DNA of 64,000 nucleotides from positions 1 to 64,000 of the forward strand of contig NZ_JAUYEY010000006.1 of assembly GCF_030689685.1 (NCBI RefSeq). Direction: 5' to 3'. Position 1 is the first letter of the stretch. Every line of letters begins with the position of its first letter. The notes below the pieces were generated by a model that searched no databases, was not told where the DNA came from, and saw only the letters and a list, made by a program, of their open reading frames with translations. Below are positions 26,955 through 35,657 of the stretch, piece after piece. Origin of the DNA: Polaromonas sp. Its GTDB lineage: Bacteria; Pseudomonadota; Gammaproteobacteria; Burkholderiales; Burkholderiaceae_C. Made by a program: the position numbers and the translations under genes.

Positions 26955-28076
26955 ATGCGACTTTCAACCCACCTGCGTGCGAACGCGCAAGACATTCTTG
27001 CGGCCTGGGACGCCTTTGCCGCCACCCTAGTGCATGACGGCAGCCTGCTGGACCAGGCTACCTTGCGGGATCATGCCGGCGAAATCCTCGCGGCGATCGC
27101 CGACGAGCTTGATCGCCCGCCCGCCAGCGAGAATCCGGACACACCCCCCGACGCGGGCAAAGGGCCCTCGGAAGATCTGGAGTCAGCCGCCGAGACCCAT
27201 GCCGACACCCGCATGGTCTCGGGTTTTGCGATCGATACCATGATTACCGAATACCGGGCATTCCGGAGCAACGTGGTCCGGCAGTGGGTGGACGCAGGCG
27301 GCGGGCGGGACCAGCCTCGGGACATGGAGGACCTGGTCCGTTTCCACGACGCGATGGACCAGGCGATTGCCGAGTCGGTGGCCCGCTACACCGACCAGAC
27401 CCGCAAATCCACCGACCTGTTCATCGGCATCCTCGGCCACGACATCCGCAACCCGCTGGGCACCATCTCCATGTCGGCACAGTACCTTGTGCGGTCCGGG
27501 CAACTCGCCGCCAACGCCGCAGAGCCCATCATCAATAGCGTGGTCCGCATCAACAGCGTGATCGAACACGTGGTCGACTTCACACGCGCGCAGTCAGAAG
27601 GATTGATGCCCATCAATCCCAAGCCAGGCAATCTGGTGACCCAGTTTTCCAAGATCATGGAAGAAACGCGCGTGCGCAACCCGCAAAGCATCCTGCGCAT
27701 GGACAGCAGCGGAAGTTTCGAGGGCAGATGGGATGAAGGGCGCATGGGGCAACTGCTGTCCAACCTGCTTGCCAACGCCATCTCCTACGGCGCCCGAGGT
27801 GAGCCCGTTACCGTGCGCCTCTGGGAGCTGGCCGACCAGGTGGCTTTTTCGGTCCACAACTTTGGCGCACCGATTTCGGTTGAGGAGCAGGCGCGGATTT
27901 TCAAGCCCCTGGTTCGCGGCTCGGCGGCAGAAAGGGGCGAACGCAGGGTGCCCAACGGGCTGGGTCTGGGTCTGTTTATTTGTCAGGAAATTGTTCGCGC
28001 CCACGGCGGAACCATCCACCTCACATCGGACGAATCCAGAGGCACTTCCTTCATCGTCAAACTGCCGCGTGGCTAA
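26955..28076 (+). CDS. Sensor histidine kinase with RsbRD-like N-terminal domain
   Basis: 373-residue soluble kinase. The N-terminal helical domain (about 1-140, LRANAQDILAAWDAFAATLV, MITEYRAFRSNVVRQW) resembles RsbRD-type sensor domains. The H box is FIGILGHDIRNPLGTIS, near residue 160. The HATPase part has LLSNLLANAISYGARGEPV and PNGLGLGLFICQEIVRAHGG. No membrane segment is present and no response regulator is adjacent, so it is an orphan kinase. The signal is unknown. Confidence 0.88.
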   Translation: MRLSTHLRANAQDILAAWDAFAATLVHDGSLLDQATLRDHAGEILAAIADELDRPPASENPDTPPDAGKGPSEDLESAAETHADTRMVSGFAIDTMITEYRAFRSNVVRQWVDAGGGRDQPRDMEDLVRFHDAMDQAIAESVARYTDQTRKSTDLFIGILGHDIRNPLGTISMSAQYLVRSGQLAANAAEPIINSVVRINSVIEHVVDFTRAQSEGLMPINPKPGNLVTQFSKIMEETRVRNPQSILRMDSSGSFEGRWDEGRMGQLLSNLLANAISYGARGEPVTVRLWELADQVAFSVHNFGAPISVEEQARIFKPLVRGSAAERGERRVPNGLGLGLFICQEIVRAHGGTIHLTSDESRGTSFIVKLPRG

Positions 28077-28090
28077 GTTCACCCCTATCG

Positions 28091-28173
28091 GCGCTCACTG
28101 CGTGTAGCGCCCTCTCCCCTTCCAGGGGACGGCGCCTGCGGCCTGGCAAAGCCAGTTCTGCGGCCCCTGCTGG
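28091..28173 (+). repeat. Family E GC-rich intergenic repeat, copy 2
   Basis: CACTGCGTG, then CCCCTTCCAGGGGACGGCG-CCTGCGGCCTGGCAAAGCC-AGTTCTGCGGCCCC. Same core as at 22870-23045. It fills the gap between the kinase and its terminator. Confidence 0.75.
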
Positions 28174-28178
28174 TAAAC

Positions 28179-28207
28179 AAAAAAGCACCCTTGCTGGGTG
28201 CTTTTTA
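28179..28207. terminator. Rho-independent terminator
   Basis: AAAAGCACCC-ttgct-GGGTGCTTTTT is symmetric with A-run and T-run, so it can serve the kinase gene and also the convergent acyl-CoA synthetase gene. Confidence 0.88.
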
Positions 28208-28231
28208 TTCGGTGCGCATTGAATCTGCCAG

Positions 28232-28313
28232 TGGGGGCCATGGATCCGGCTTTGCCGGTCCATAGGCGCCCGCCCCCTTGAGGGGGAGGCACTCACGAAG
28301 TGAGGGCCACGGG
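28232..28313 (-). repeat. Family E GC-rich repeat, copy 3, overlapping a gene end
   Basis: Inverted relative to copies 1 and 2. It holds CTTGAGGGGG and GGCTTTGCCGG stems. The stop codon and last residues (PVALTS) of the acyl-CoA synthetase lie inside it. Confidence 0.75.
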
Positions 28314-30203
28314 GGTGTTTCTATATCGTTCTTCTTCCTGCAGCCTGAGCACACGCCGCTGCACCTTGCCGGTGGTGGTCATGGGCAAGGCATCAATGAA
28401 TTCGATCTCTTTGGGGTACTCGTAAGGGGCCAGCAGCGCCCTGACGTGGGCTTGCAGTTCTGCCACCAGTTTCAAGTCAAATTGGCCTGTAGCCCCCGTC
28501 TGTTGTGCGCGAGCAGCTATGAAATCAGGAGCAAGTACCACATAGGCCTTGACCACCGCGCCGCGCTCGCTGTGCGGCTTGGGCACCACGGCGGCATTGG
28601 CCACCGCCGGGTGCTTGACCAGACAGTTCTCGATCTCGCCGGGGCCGATGCGGTAGCCCGCCGCCTTGAACACATCGTCGGCCCGGCCTTCGTACCAGAG
28701 ATAACCGTCTGCATCACGCACGGCCAGGTCGCCGGTGCGGCACCAGTCACCTGTGAACTTGGCCTGCGTGGCGGCTTCTTTTTTCCAGTAACCCAGAAAA
28801 AAGATCGGGTCTGGGTCGCCGTGAATGTCAAAGCGGTTGACCGCCACATCGCCCGGCACACCGACCGGGCATTCATGCCCTTCATCATCGATCACCGCGA
28901 CCCGATGGCCCGGGTAGCCCTTGCCCATGCTGCCTGGCTTGGCCGGCCAGAGCGCAGAACAATTGCCAATCACGTAGTTGATCTCGGTCTGGCCAAACAT
29001 CTCGTTGACGGTGACGCCAAGTTCATCGCGGCAGTACGCAAACACTGCGTCGCCGACCGCTTCTCCCGCGCTCATCATGGCTTGCAGCTTGAGGGTGAAC
29101 TGCTGGCGCGGCTGCGGGTAGGCCTTCATCATGGCTTTGAGCGCCGTAGGGAACAGGAAGGTGTGCGTCACGCCCTGCTCTTGCATCAGCGTGAAGGCCA
29201 GCTCGGGGCTGAAGCGCCCGTTGAAGGCAACGATGGGCCGGCCGAAATACAGCGTGGGCAACAAGGCGTCGATCAGCCCGCCGGTCCAGGCCCAGTCTGC
29301 GGGGCTCCAGAAGACAGCGCTGCTGTCGTCCCTCACCCCAACCCTCTCCCCCGGGGAGAGGGAGGTATAAGCTCCCTCTCCCTCACCCTCTCCGTCTCCG
29401 TCTCCTTCTCCCTCTCCCGCTTGCGGGAGAGGGTTGGGGTGAGGGTCAGGGTGAGGGCTGAACCCAAACCAGTTCTGGCTGCAAACAAAACCCGGCAGGT
29501 TGCCGATCAGCGCGCGGTGCGCCAGCAGCGCGCCCTTGGGCGGTCCGGTGGTGCCACTGGTGTAGATCAATATGGCCGCATCGTCGGCTTTGGTTTTGAC
29601 GGCGGTGAAGGCACGCTGTTGCGCGGCCAGGGCAGTGTCGTAATCGAGGTCGCCCCGCCCCGCCGCCGCACCAGCGGCGATCACCGTGCGCAGGGCCGGG
29701 CAGCGGCTGCGTATCGCCTGGATGTTGGCCATCGAGCTCTCGTCGCAAATCGCCAGCACCGCGTCGCTGTCCTGCAGCCGGTATTCCAGCGCCTCGGGTC
29801 CGAACAGCATGGACAGCGGCATGGCCACGGCACCCATCTGGAACACCGCCATGTAGGCGACGGCAGTCTCAAAGCGCTGCGGCATCACGATGGCGACCCG
29901 GTCGCCGCCTTTCACGCCGAGCTGCACCAGCGCATGGCTCAGTGCATCGGCCCCCTGCTGAAGTTGCAAATAGGTATAAAAAGTGGTCTCCGCCCCCGGC
30001 TGGTGGGCGTGGATAGCTACTCTTTTAATAGCATTTTTACCACCATCGGTGTGCGCCCAGCGCCTGCAGCAGACCTCGGCAATGTTGAAGTCGTCATCGA
30101 CCTGCCAGCGGAAAGCGCCGTGCAGGGCGGCGTAATGATCGGGTGGCGCTGCGGACGCGATGTCCCTGCCTTGACTGTGTTGCGTTGCAAGTCTCTTTAT
30201 CAT
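28293..30203 (-). CDS. Acyl-CoA/acetyl-CoA synthetase-like AMP-forming ligase with in-frame repeat insertions
   Basis: 636 residues from the ATG at 30203, preferred over 30263 for its ribosome site TTGGAGTG and because the longer form overlaps the divergent gene. ANL-superfamily motifs are ILIYTSGTTGPPKGALLAH (P-loop), NEMFGQTEINYVIGN, WCRTGDLAVRDADGYLWYEGRADD and TTTGKVQRRVLR with the catalytic Lys of the C-terminal domain. The family is acetyl/medium-chain acyl-CoA synthetase; the acid is not predictable. Three insertions are visible: about 45 residues rich in GEGEGDGDG between the P-loop and the FWSPADWAWTGG block, and two family A repeats nearer each end. All keep the frame and no core motif is lost, so the enzyme may be active. 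Confidence 0.88.
   Translation of the reverse strand: MIKRLATQHSQGRDIASAAPPDHYAALHGAFRWQVDDDFNIAEVCCRRWAHTDGGKNAIKRVAIHAHQPGAETTFYTYLQLQQGADALSHALVQLGVKGGDRVAIVMPQRFETAVAYMAVFQMGAVAMPLSMLFGPEALEYRLQDSDAVLAICDESSMANIQAIRSRCPALRTVIAAGAAAGRGDLDYDTALAAQQRAFTAVKTKADDAAILIYTSGTTGPPKGALLAHRALIGNLPGFVCSQNWFGFSPHPDPHPNPLPQAGEGEGDGDGEGEGEGAYTSLSPGERVGVRDDSSAVFWSPADWAWTGGLIDALLPTLYFGRPIVAFNGRFSPELAFTLMQEQGVTHTFLFPTALKAMMKAYPQPRQQFTLKLQAMMSAGEAVGDAVFAYCRDELGVTVNEMFGQTEINYVIGNCSALWPAKPGSMGKGYPGHRVAVIDDEGHECPVGVPGDVAVNRFDIHGDPDPIFFLGYWKKEAATQAKFTGDWCRTGDLAVRDADGYLWYEGRADDVFKAAGYRIGPGEIENCLVKHPAVANAAVVPKPHSERGAVVKAYVVLAPDFIAARAQQTGATGQFDLKLVAELQAHVRALLAPYEYPKEIEFIDALPMTTTGKVQRRVLRLQEEERYRNTPVALTS
28479..28528 (-). 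repeat. Family A repeat, copy 3, inside acyl-CoA synthetase CDS
   Basis: Minus strand reads CCTGATTTCATAGCTGCTC-GCGC and ends GGGGGCTACAGGCCAATTTG. In the protein it encodes roughly DFIAARAQQTGATGQFDL, between AYVVLAP and KLVAELQAHV, where family members are normally contiguous. Confidence 0.75.
29331..29445. repeat. Family B inverted-repeat element inside acyl-CoA synthetase CDS
   Basis: 115-bp element whose ends are a perfect 20-bp inverted repeat, CCTCACCCCAACCCTCTCCC. Each arm has its own hairpin (CCCTCTCC/GGAGAGGG) and a pyrimidine-rich core lies between. On the coding strand it gives NPLPQAGEGEG, then GEGEGEGAYTSLSPGE, low-complexity protein. NPLPQAGEG-type peptides from such elements are widespread in proteobacterial genomes. 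Confidence 0.88.
29984..30032 (-). repeat. Family A repeat, copy 4, inside acyl-CoA synthetase CDS
   Basis: Minus strand GCTATTAAAAGAGTAGCTAT-CCACGCCCACCAGCCGGGGGC encodes about AIKRVAIHAHQPGAETT in frame, between DGGKN and FYTYLQLQQGADAL. Confidence 0.75.
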
Positions 30204-30210
30204 CACTCCA

Positions 30211-31182
30211 ATGTACAAAGAAAAGCGCCTCTCCCGCAGCGAGTTAGTCCCTATACGCGGCATCGACTACCACGTTCGTCACTGGGGCGAGGCTTCAAGC
30301 AGCCTGCCGCCGCTGGTGCTGGTGCACGGCTGGATGGACGTGGCCGCGTCCTACCAGTTTGTGGTCGATGCCCTGTCCGATACCTTCGTGCAAGGCCGCA
30401 GCATCATCGCGCCCGACTGGCGTGGTTATGGAAAAACCGGCAACGGGGGCATCCTTCGACAAGCTCAGGACGAACGGACGGATGCAGTGGGGAGCGCGGG
30501 AGCACCCGATTGCTTCTGGTTTCCCGACTACCTGGCCGACCTGGATTTTCTGCTGGATCATTACGCCCCCGGCCAGGCTGTAGACCTGGTCGGCCACAGC
30601 ATGGGCGGCAATGTGGCCATGTTGTACGCCGGCGTGCGGCCCGAGCGCATTCGCAAACTGGTCAACCTCGAAGGTTTTGGCATGCCGGCCACGCGGCCCA
30701 GCCAGGCAGCCGGGCGCTTTGCCAAATGGATGGATGAGCTCAAAAGCCTGCACAAGGGCGAGCTGGCGCTCAAACCCTATAAGGACGCCGACGGCGTGGC
30801 CAGGCGCCTGATGCGCACCAACCCCAGGCTGCCTGCAGACAAGGCCGACTGGCTGGCGCGGCATTGGGCTGCGCCGGACGCGCAGGGCCAATGGAACATC
30901 CTGGGCGATGCGGCCCACAAAATCGTCAACGCGCAGCTCTACCGCGTCGATGAGGTGCTGGAGATCTACCAGCGTATCAGCGCCCCCACGCTGGCCATTG
31001 AAGCCTCGGACGACTCGCTGGGCAAATGGTGGCAGGGCAAATACACCTTGGCCGAGTACCATGAACGCCTCAAATCCGTGCCGCAGGTCAGTACCGCCGT
31101 GGTTCAGGACGCCGGCCACATGCTGCACCACGACCAGCCCGAACAATTGGCCGAATTGATCACCGGTTTTCTGGGCGAATAA
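30211..31182 (+). CDS. Alpha/beta hydrolase with an in-frame mini-repeat
   Basis: 323-residue alpha/beta-fold hydrolase. The oxyanion segment is LVLVHGWMDVAAS, the nucleophile elbow is GHSMGGNVAM (Ser in GHSMGG), and the acid/His region is AIEASDDSLGKWW and DAGHMLHHDQPEQLAE. The stretch GGILRQAQDERTDAVGSA between DWRGYGKTG and FWFPDYLADLD is a repeat-derived insertion; relatives go almost directly from RG(Y/F)G to WFPDYLAD. The ATG at 30211 has no clear ribosome site and lies 7 bp from the divergent synthetase start. Substrate unknown. Confidence 0.87.
   Translation: MYKEKRLSRSELVPIRGIDYHVRHWGEASSSLPPLVLVHGWMDVAASYQFVVDALSDTFVQGRSIIAPDWRGYGKTGNGGILRQAQDERTDAVGSAGAPDCFWFPDYLADLDFLLDHYAPGQAVDLVGHSMGGNVAMLYAGVRPERIRKLVNLEGFGMPATRPSQAAGRFAKWMDELKSLHKGELALKPYKDADGVARRLMRTNPRLPADKADWLARHWAAPDAQGQWNILGDAAHKIVNAQLYRVDEVLEIYQRISAPTLAIEASDDSLGKWWQGKYTLAEYHERLKSVPQVSTAVVQDAGHMLHHDQPEQLAELITGFLGE
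30452..30478 (+). repeat. Family C mini-repeat inside hydrolase CDS
   Basis: TCCTTCGACAAGCTCAGGAC followed by GAACGG. The same DNA word gives FDKLRTNG in another frame and LRQAQDER here. It is a known widespread bacterial mini-repeat, by memory. Inserted in frame after RGYGKTGNGG. Confidence 0.8.
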
Positions 31183-31279
31183 GGCTGAGTCACGCAGCCC
31201 TATGTGGGCCAGCGCACATAAGAAGTTTCGCGCTTAGCGCATACTCGAAGCTTTGCAGCGCCTGGCGCGGGGACCCACG

Positions 31280-34200
31280 ATGAGCGAGCCAGTCCATAAC
31301 CCGCAGGACCACCTGCGCCGCACTCTGACGCGCAACGTCAGCCTGCCGCTGGCGGTGGGCACTTTCAGTGCCGCCGTTTTTGTCAGCCTCATCTTCTACC
31401 TGCTGTCCGCGCTGAGCGGTGTAGGGCAGGCCGAACGCGCCATCAGCAGCGCCAACCAGATCGCCAAGCTGGGCGCCGACATGGAAGCCAGCATGTACGG
31501 CTACCTGGTCACGGGTGAAGAGCCCCTGCTGCAACCATTTGAAATTGGCAAACCGCGTATTGCCGCAGAAACCGCCACATTGGCCGAGCTGGTGCGCAAC
31601 AACCCGCCGCAGGTCAGCCGGCTCAGGCGTATTGCCGCCTTGCAAACCCAATGGAACGAGTTTGCACAAAACATTGTGGACCTGCGGCGCAAGGACCTGG
31701 ACTACCAGGCGCCGGTGCGGTCCGCAGGCGGCAAAAGCCTGACCGATGAAATCCGGCGCGAGTTCACCGGGTTCATCAGCACCGAAGAGCGCCTGCTGCA
31801 AGAGCGCAACGCACAGGCTCGCAACAACACCGCCTGGGGCATGGCAGGCTATCTGCTCCTGAGCCTGGGCATGAGCGGGCTGCTGGCGCTGTTGGGCCAC
31901 CGTGAGTTGCAACGTTTGTCCGACTCTTACGGCGCGGCAGAACAAAAACAGGCGGCTACCGCACTGCTGCTGGACCAGCAGCTCTGGCTGCGCACCGGTC
32001 AGCGGCAACTGGCCGAACACACCATTGGTCAGCAGGCGCTGGAGTCCCTGGGCCGCAGCGTGCTCGAATTCGTGGCGCGGTATCTGGACGTTGCCGTAGC
32101 CGCGCTGTATGTGCGGGAAGACAATGGCGACCTGCGGCGCGTGGCGGGTTACGGCTTCAGTGCCGGCGACGAAGCCAAAGGGCACAGCTTTTACAGCGCC
32201 GAGGGCATGGTGGGTCAGGCAGCGCTTGCAAACCAGGTGATGCAACTTGACAACCTGCCTGACAACTACCTGAAAATTGTCTCCGGCCTGGGCAAGGGTT
32301 CACCGCGCCATGTGCTCTTGATACCCGTGCACAACGACGGCCAGGTCAACGGCGTGGTCGAACTCGGTTTTCTGCGCGCGCTGGGCGCGCGCGACCTTGA
32401 GTTCGTCAACATGATTGCCAACAACATCGGCAACTCCATCCACGCGGCGCTGTACCGAAGGCGGCTGCAAGACGTGCTGGCAGAAAGCCAGCAGCTCAAT
32501 GAAGACCTGCAGTCGCAGCAGGAAGAGCTGCGCAGCGTCAACGACGAACTCGAAGAAAAATCGCGCGTGCTCAAGGAGTACCAGGTTAATCTGGAGAACC
32601 AGCAAGCCGAGCTGGAGCAGACCAATGAGCAGTTGTCCGAACTGGCCACCTCGCTGGACCAGAAAAACGGCGCTCTCAACCAGGCGCAGACCCTGCTGGA
32701 AGAACGCGCCGAAGAACTCAGCCGCGCCAGCCGCTACAAGTCGGAGTTTCTGGCCAACATGTCGCATGAGCTGCGTACACCGCTGAACAGCTCGCTGATT
32801 CTGGCCAAGCTGCTGGCAGACAACCCCAAGGGCAACCTGAACGAAGAACAGGTGCGGTTTGCACAATCAATTTACTCTGCCGGTAACGATCTGCTGAACC
32901 TGATCAATGACATTCTCGACATCTCCAAGGTCGAAGCCGGCAAACTGGAGCTGATGCCGGAAGACATCCTGCTGAGCCATCTGGTGAATTCGCTGAAAAA
33001 CACCTTTGAGCCCATGGCCAACCAGAAGCAGCTGAAGTTCGAAATCACCATCAACCCCGGCACGCCCATCACCCTGGTCAGTGACCGCCAGCGCGTGGAG
33101 CAGGTGCTGAAAAACCTGCTGTCCAACGCAATCAAGTTCACCGACGCAGGCAAGGTCAGCCTGAATGTGTCGCAGCGAAGTGATGGGCAGATTGCTTTTG
33201 CAGTGCAGGACACGGGCATAGGCATACACCCCGATCAGCAAAGCATCATTTTCGATGCCTTCCACCAGGCCGATGGCACGACCAGCCGCCGTTATGGCGG
33301 AACCGGCCTGGGCCTGTCGATTTCACGCGATCTCAGCGGTTTGCTGGGCGGCTCCATCACGCTGCAAAGCCGAGAAGGCCAGGGCAGCTGCTTCACGCTG
33401 CTGCTGCCCACCGTCTGGACGCCAGCCCAGGTGCTGCCGTCTGCGCCAGCGCCGCGCCGCCCCGCCCCGCCCGCGCGCATGGCCATGCCCGCAAGCCCCT
33501 TCGGCGGCGCGTCCTCGGCGACGGATATCTCGCCCGTGCCGGTGTTCGCCGATGACAGGCACAAGCCGCTGACCAGCCGGCTGGTGTTGGTGATTGAGGA
33601 CGATCCCACCTTCGCACAAATCCTCTACGACCTGGCCCATGAGCTGGGTTACGACTGCCTGGTCGCACATGGCGCAGAACACGGCCTTGCGCTGGCCACG
33701 CAGTTTTTACCGGCCGCCATTTTGCTCGACATGGGTCTGCCCGATCGCAACGGCCTGACGGTGCTGGAGCAGCTCAAACACAACCCGCTGACCCGCCATT
33801 TGCCGGTGCATGTGGTGTCGGGTGAAGAGCCACGTGAGCCCGCCTTGCAAATGGGCGCCATCGGCTACACCATCAAGCCCACCACACGCGAGCAGCTCCA
33901 GGCGGTGTTCAAGAAGCTGGAAGACAAACTCACGCAAAAGGTCAAACGTGTGCTGCTGGTGGAAGACGATGCCTTGCAGCGCGCCAGCGTGACCAGCCTG
34001 ATCGGCGACGACGACGTGGAGATCACAGCGGTGGAAACCGGCGAAGAAGCGCTGGTGCTGCTGTCCCAAACGATCTACGACTGCATGATCATTGACCTGA
34101 AGCTTCCCGACATCCAGGGCTATGAGCTGCTGCAGCGCATGGCCACTGAAGAGATTTCATCGTTCCCGCCGGTGATTGTGTATACCGGGCGCAACCTGTC

Positions 34201-34759
34201 GCGGCAGGAAGAAGCCGATCTTCTGAAATATTCTCGCTCCATCATCATCAAGGGCGCGCGCTCGCCCGAGCGCCTGCTCGACGAGGTGACGCTGTTTCTG
34301 CACAAGGTCGAAGCCGACCTGTCGGCCGAGCGCCAGGTCATGCTCAAGGCCGTGCGCAGCCGCGACAAGGTGTTTGAAGGCCGCCGCGTGCTGCTGGTGG
34401 ACGACGACGTGCGCAACATCTTTGCATTGACCAGCGCGCTGGAGCAAAAAGGCATATTGGTCGAGATCGGCCGCAACGGCTTTGAGGCGATCAGCAAGCT
34501 CAATGAAGTCGAGAGTATTGACCTGGTGCTGATGGACGTCATGATGCCCGGCATGGACGGCCTGGAAGCCACGCGCCGTATCCGCCAGGACCCGCGCTTC
34601 CAGAAGCTGCCCATCATCGCCGTCACCGCCAAAGCCATGAAGGACGACCAGGAGCAATGCCTGAAAGCCGGTACCAACGACTACTTGGCCAAGCCGATTG
34701 ATCTGGACCGCCTGTTCTCGCTGTTGCGCGTCTGGATGCCTAACGTGGAACGGGTTTGA
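31280..34759 (+). CDS. Hybrid sensor histidine kinase with CHASE3, GAF and three receiver domains
   Basis: 1159 residues from the ATG at 31280 (MSEPVHN); an ATG at 31253 is less likely. Order: membrane segment about 25-47; CHASE3-like sensory region about 40-185; second membrane segment about 190-210; GAF about 255-390; coiled coil about 390-485 (LQSQQEELRSVNDELEEKS); HisKA with SHELRTPLNSS and His496; HATPase with NLLSNAIKFTDAG and GGTGLGLSISRDL; then three REC domains with phosphoacceptor Asp817, Asp939 and Asp1086. It is followed by cheR, cheB and a REC-kinase gene, so it probably heads a phosphorelay linked to a methylation pair. The signal is unknown. Confidence 0.92.
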   Translation: MSEPVHNPQDHLRRTLTRNVSLPLAVGTFSAAVFVSLIFYLLSALSGVGQAERAISSANQIAKLGADMEASMYGYLVTGEEPLLQPFEIGKPRIAAETATLAELVRNNPPQVSRLRRIAALQTQWNEFAQNIVDLRRKDLDYQAPVRSAGGKSLTDEIRREFTGFISTEERLLQERNAQARNNTAWGMAGYLLLSLGMSGLLALLGHRELQRLSDSYGAAEQKQAATALLLDQQLWLRTGQRQLAEHTIGQQALESLGRSVLEFVARYLDVAVAALYVREDNGDLRRVAGYGFSAGDEAKGHSFYSAEGMVGQAALANQVMQLDNLPDNYLKIVSGLGKGSPRHVLLIPVHNDGQVNGVVELGFLRALGARDLEFVNMIANNIGNSIHAALYRRRLQDVLAESQQLNEDLQSQQEELRSVNDELEEKSRVLKEYQVNLENQQAELEQTNEQLSELATSLDQKNGALNQAQTLLEERAEELSRASRYKSEFLANMSHELRTPLNSSLILAKLLADNPKGNLNEEQVRFAQSIYSAGNDLLNLINDILDISKVEAGKLELMPEDILLSHLVNSLKNTFEPMANQKQLKFEITINPGTPITLVSDRQRVEQVLKNLLSNAIKFTDAGKVSLNVSQRSDGQIAFAVQDTGIGIHPDQQSIIFDAFHQADGTTSRRYGGTGLGLSISRDLSGLLGGSITLQSREGQGSCFTLLLPTVWTPAQVLPSAPAPRRPAPPARMAMPASPFGGASSATDISPVPVFADDRHKPLTSRLVLVIEDDPTFAQILYDLAHELGYDCLVAHGAEHGLALATQFLPAAILLDMGLPDRNGLTVLEQLKHNPLTRHLPVHVVSGEEPREPALQMGAIGYTIKPTTREQLQAVFKKLEDKLTQKVKRVLLVEDDALQRASVTSLIGDDDVEITAVETGEEALVLLSQTIYDCMIIDLKLPDIQGYELLQRMATEEISSFPPVIVYTGRNLSRQEEADLLKYSRSIIIKGARSPERLLDEVTLFLHKVEADLSAERQVMLKAVRSRDKVFEGRRVLLVDDDVRNIFALTSALEQKGILVEIGRNGFEAISKLNEVESIDLVLMDVMMPGMDGLEATRRIRQDPRFQKLPIIAVTAKAMKDDQEQCLKAGTNDYLAKPIDLDRLFSLLRVWMPNVERV

Positions 34760-35652
34760 GCGTGCCCAGAAAGAGCGCTACGCCAAAGCCGGTTCTGGCC
34801 ACAGCATCGGCCCATCATTCGCGGGCCAGCGTCAGCGAGTCCGAGCTGCACCTGCTGATGGAAGCGATTTACCTCACCTACAGCTACGACTTCAGAGATT
34901 ATTCCGGCGCATCGCAAAAGCGCCGCCTTCTGCAGGCCATGGCCCACTTTGAGTGCCCCACCGTTGGGACGTTGCAGACCCTGGTGCTGAAGGACGCCAC
35001 ACTTTTCATGGAGTTGCTGCAGTACCTGACGATCCCGGTCAGCGAGATGTTTCGCGATCCTGCGTTTTTTCTGGCGCTGCGTCAGAAGGTCATGCCGGTG
35101 CTGCAAACCTACCCGTCGCTCAAGATCTGGATTGCTGGTTGCAGCACGGGGGAAGAGGTGTATTCGCTGGCTATTTTGCTGCGTGAGGAAGGTCTGCTGG
35201 ACAAGTCGCTGATCTACGCGACAGACATCAATCCAATGGCGCTGGAAAAGGCCAGGCGGGGCATTTTCCCCCTTGGCAGTATCAAGGGGCACACGGTCAA
35301 CTACCAGCAGGCTGGTGGCAAGCAGGCATTTTCTGACTACTACAGCGCCGCGTACGACGCCGCCGTTTTTGACCCCTCACTCTGCGAAAATGTCACATTC
35401 TCCGACCACAGCCTGGCCACCGACAGCGTGTTTTCCGAAACGCAGCTGGTGCTGTGCCGCAATGTGCTGATTTATTTCAACAAGACCCTGCAGAACCGCG
35501 CCCTCGGGCTGTTTCATGAATCGCTGAGCCACCGCGGCTTCATGGCCCTGGGCAGCAAGGAAAGCATCGAGTTCTCGGCTTATGCGGACCATTTTGCAGT
35601 GCTGGACAAGCCAGCCCGGATTTTCCGCAAGCTCAAGGTGGCGCCGATCTGA
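34756..35652 (+). CDS. CheR-type protein-glutamate methyltransferase
   Basis: 298 residues. The start is a TTG at 34756 overlapping the kinase stop, or a GTG at 34762; no ATG is available in the right place. An N-terminal helical CheR domain (YDFRDYSGASQKRRLLQAM) is followed by the SAM-binding domain with KIWIAGCSTGEEVYSLAILL, IYATDINPMALEKARRG and LVLCRNVLIYFNK. Chemotaxis methyltransferases act on receptor glutamates. No receptor gene is near, so it likely modifies a partner kinase or non-canonical target. Confidence 0.9.
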   Translation: MSVPRKSATPKPVLATASAHHSRASVSESELHLLMEAIYLTYSYDFRDYSGASQKRRLLQAMAHFECPTVGTLQTLVLKDATLFMELLQYLTIPVSEMFRDPAFFLALRQKVMPVLQTYPSLKIWIAGCSTGEEVYSLAILLREEGLLDKSLIYATDINPMALEKARRGIFPLGSIKGHTVNYQQAGGKQAFSDYYSAAYDAAVFDPSLCENVTFSDHSLATDSVFSETQLVLCRNVLIYFNKTLQNRALGLFHESLSHRGFMALGSKESIEFSAYADHFAVLDKPARIFRKLKVAPI

Positions 35653-35657
35653 GCACC

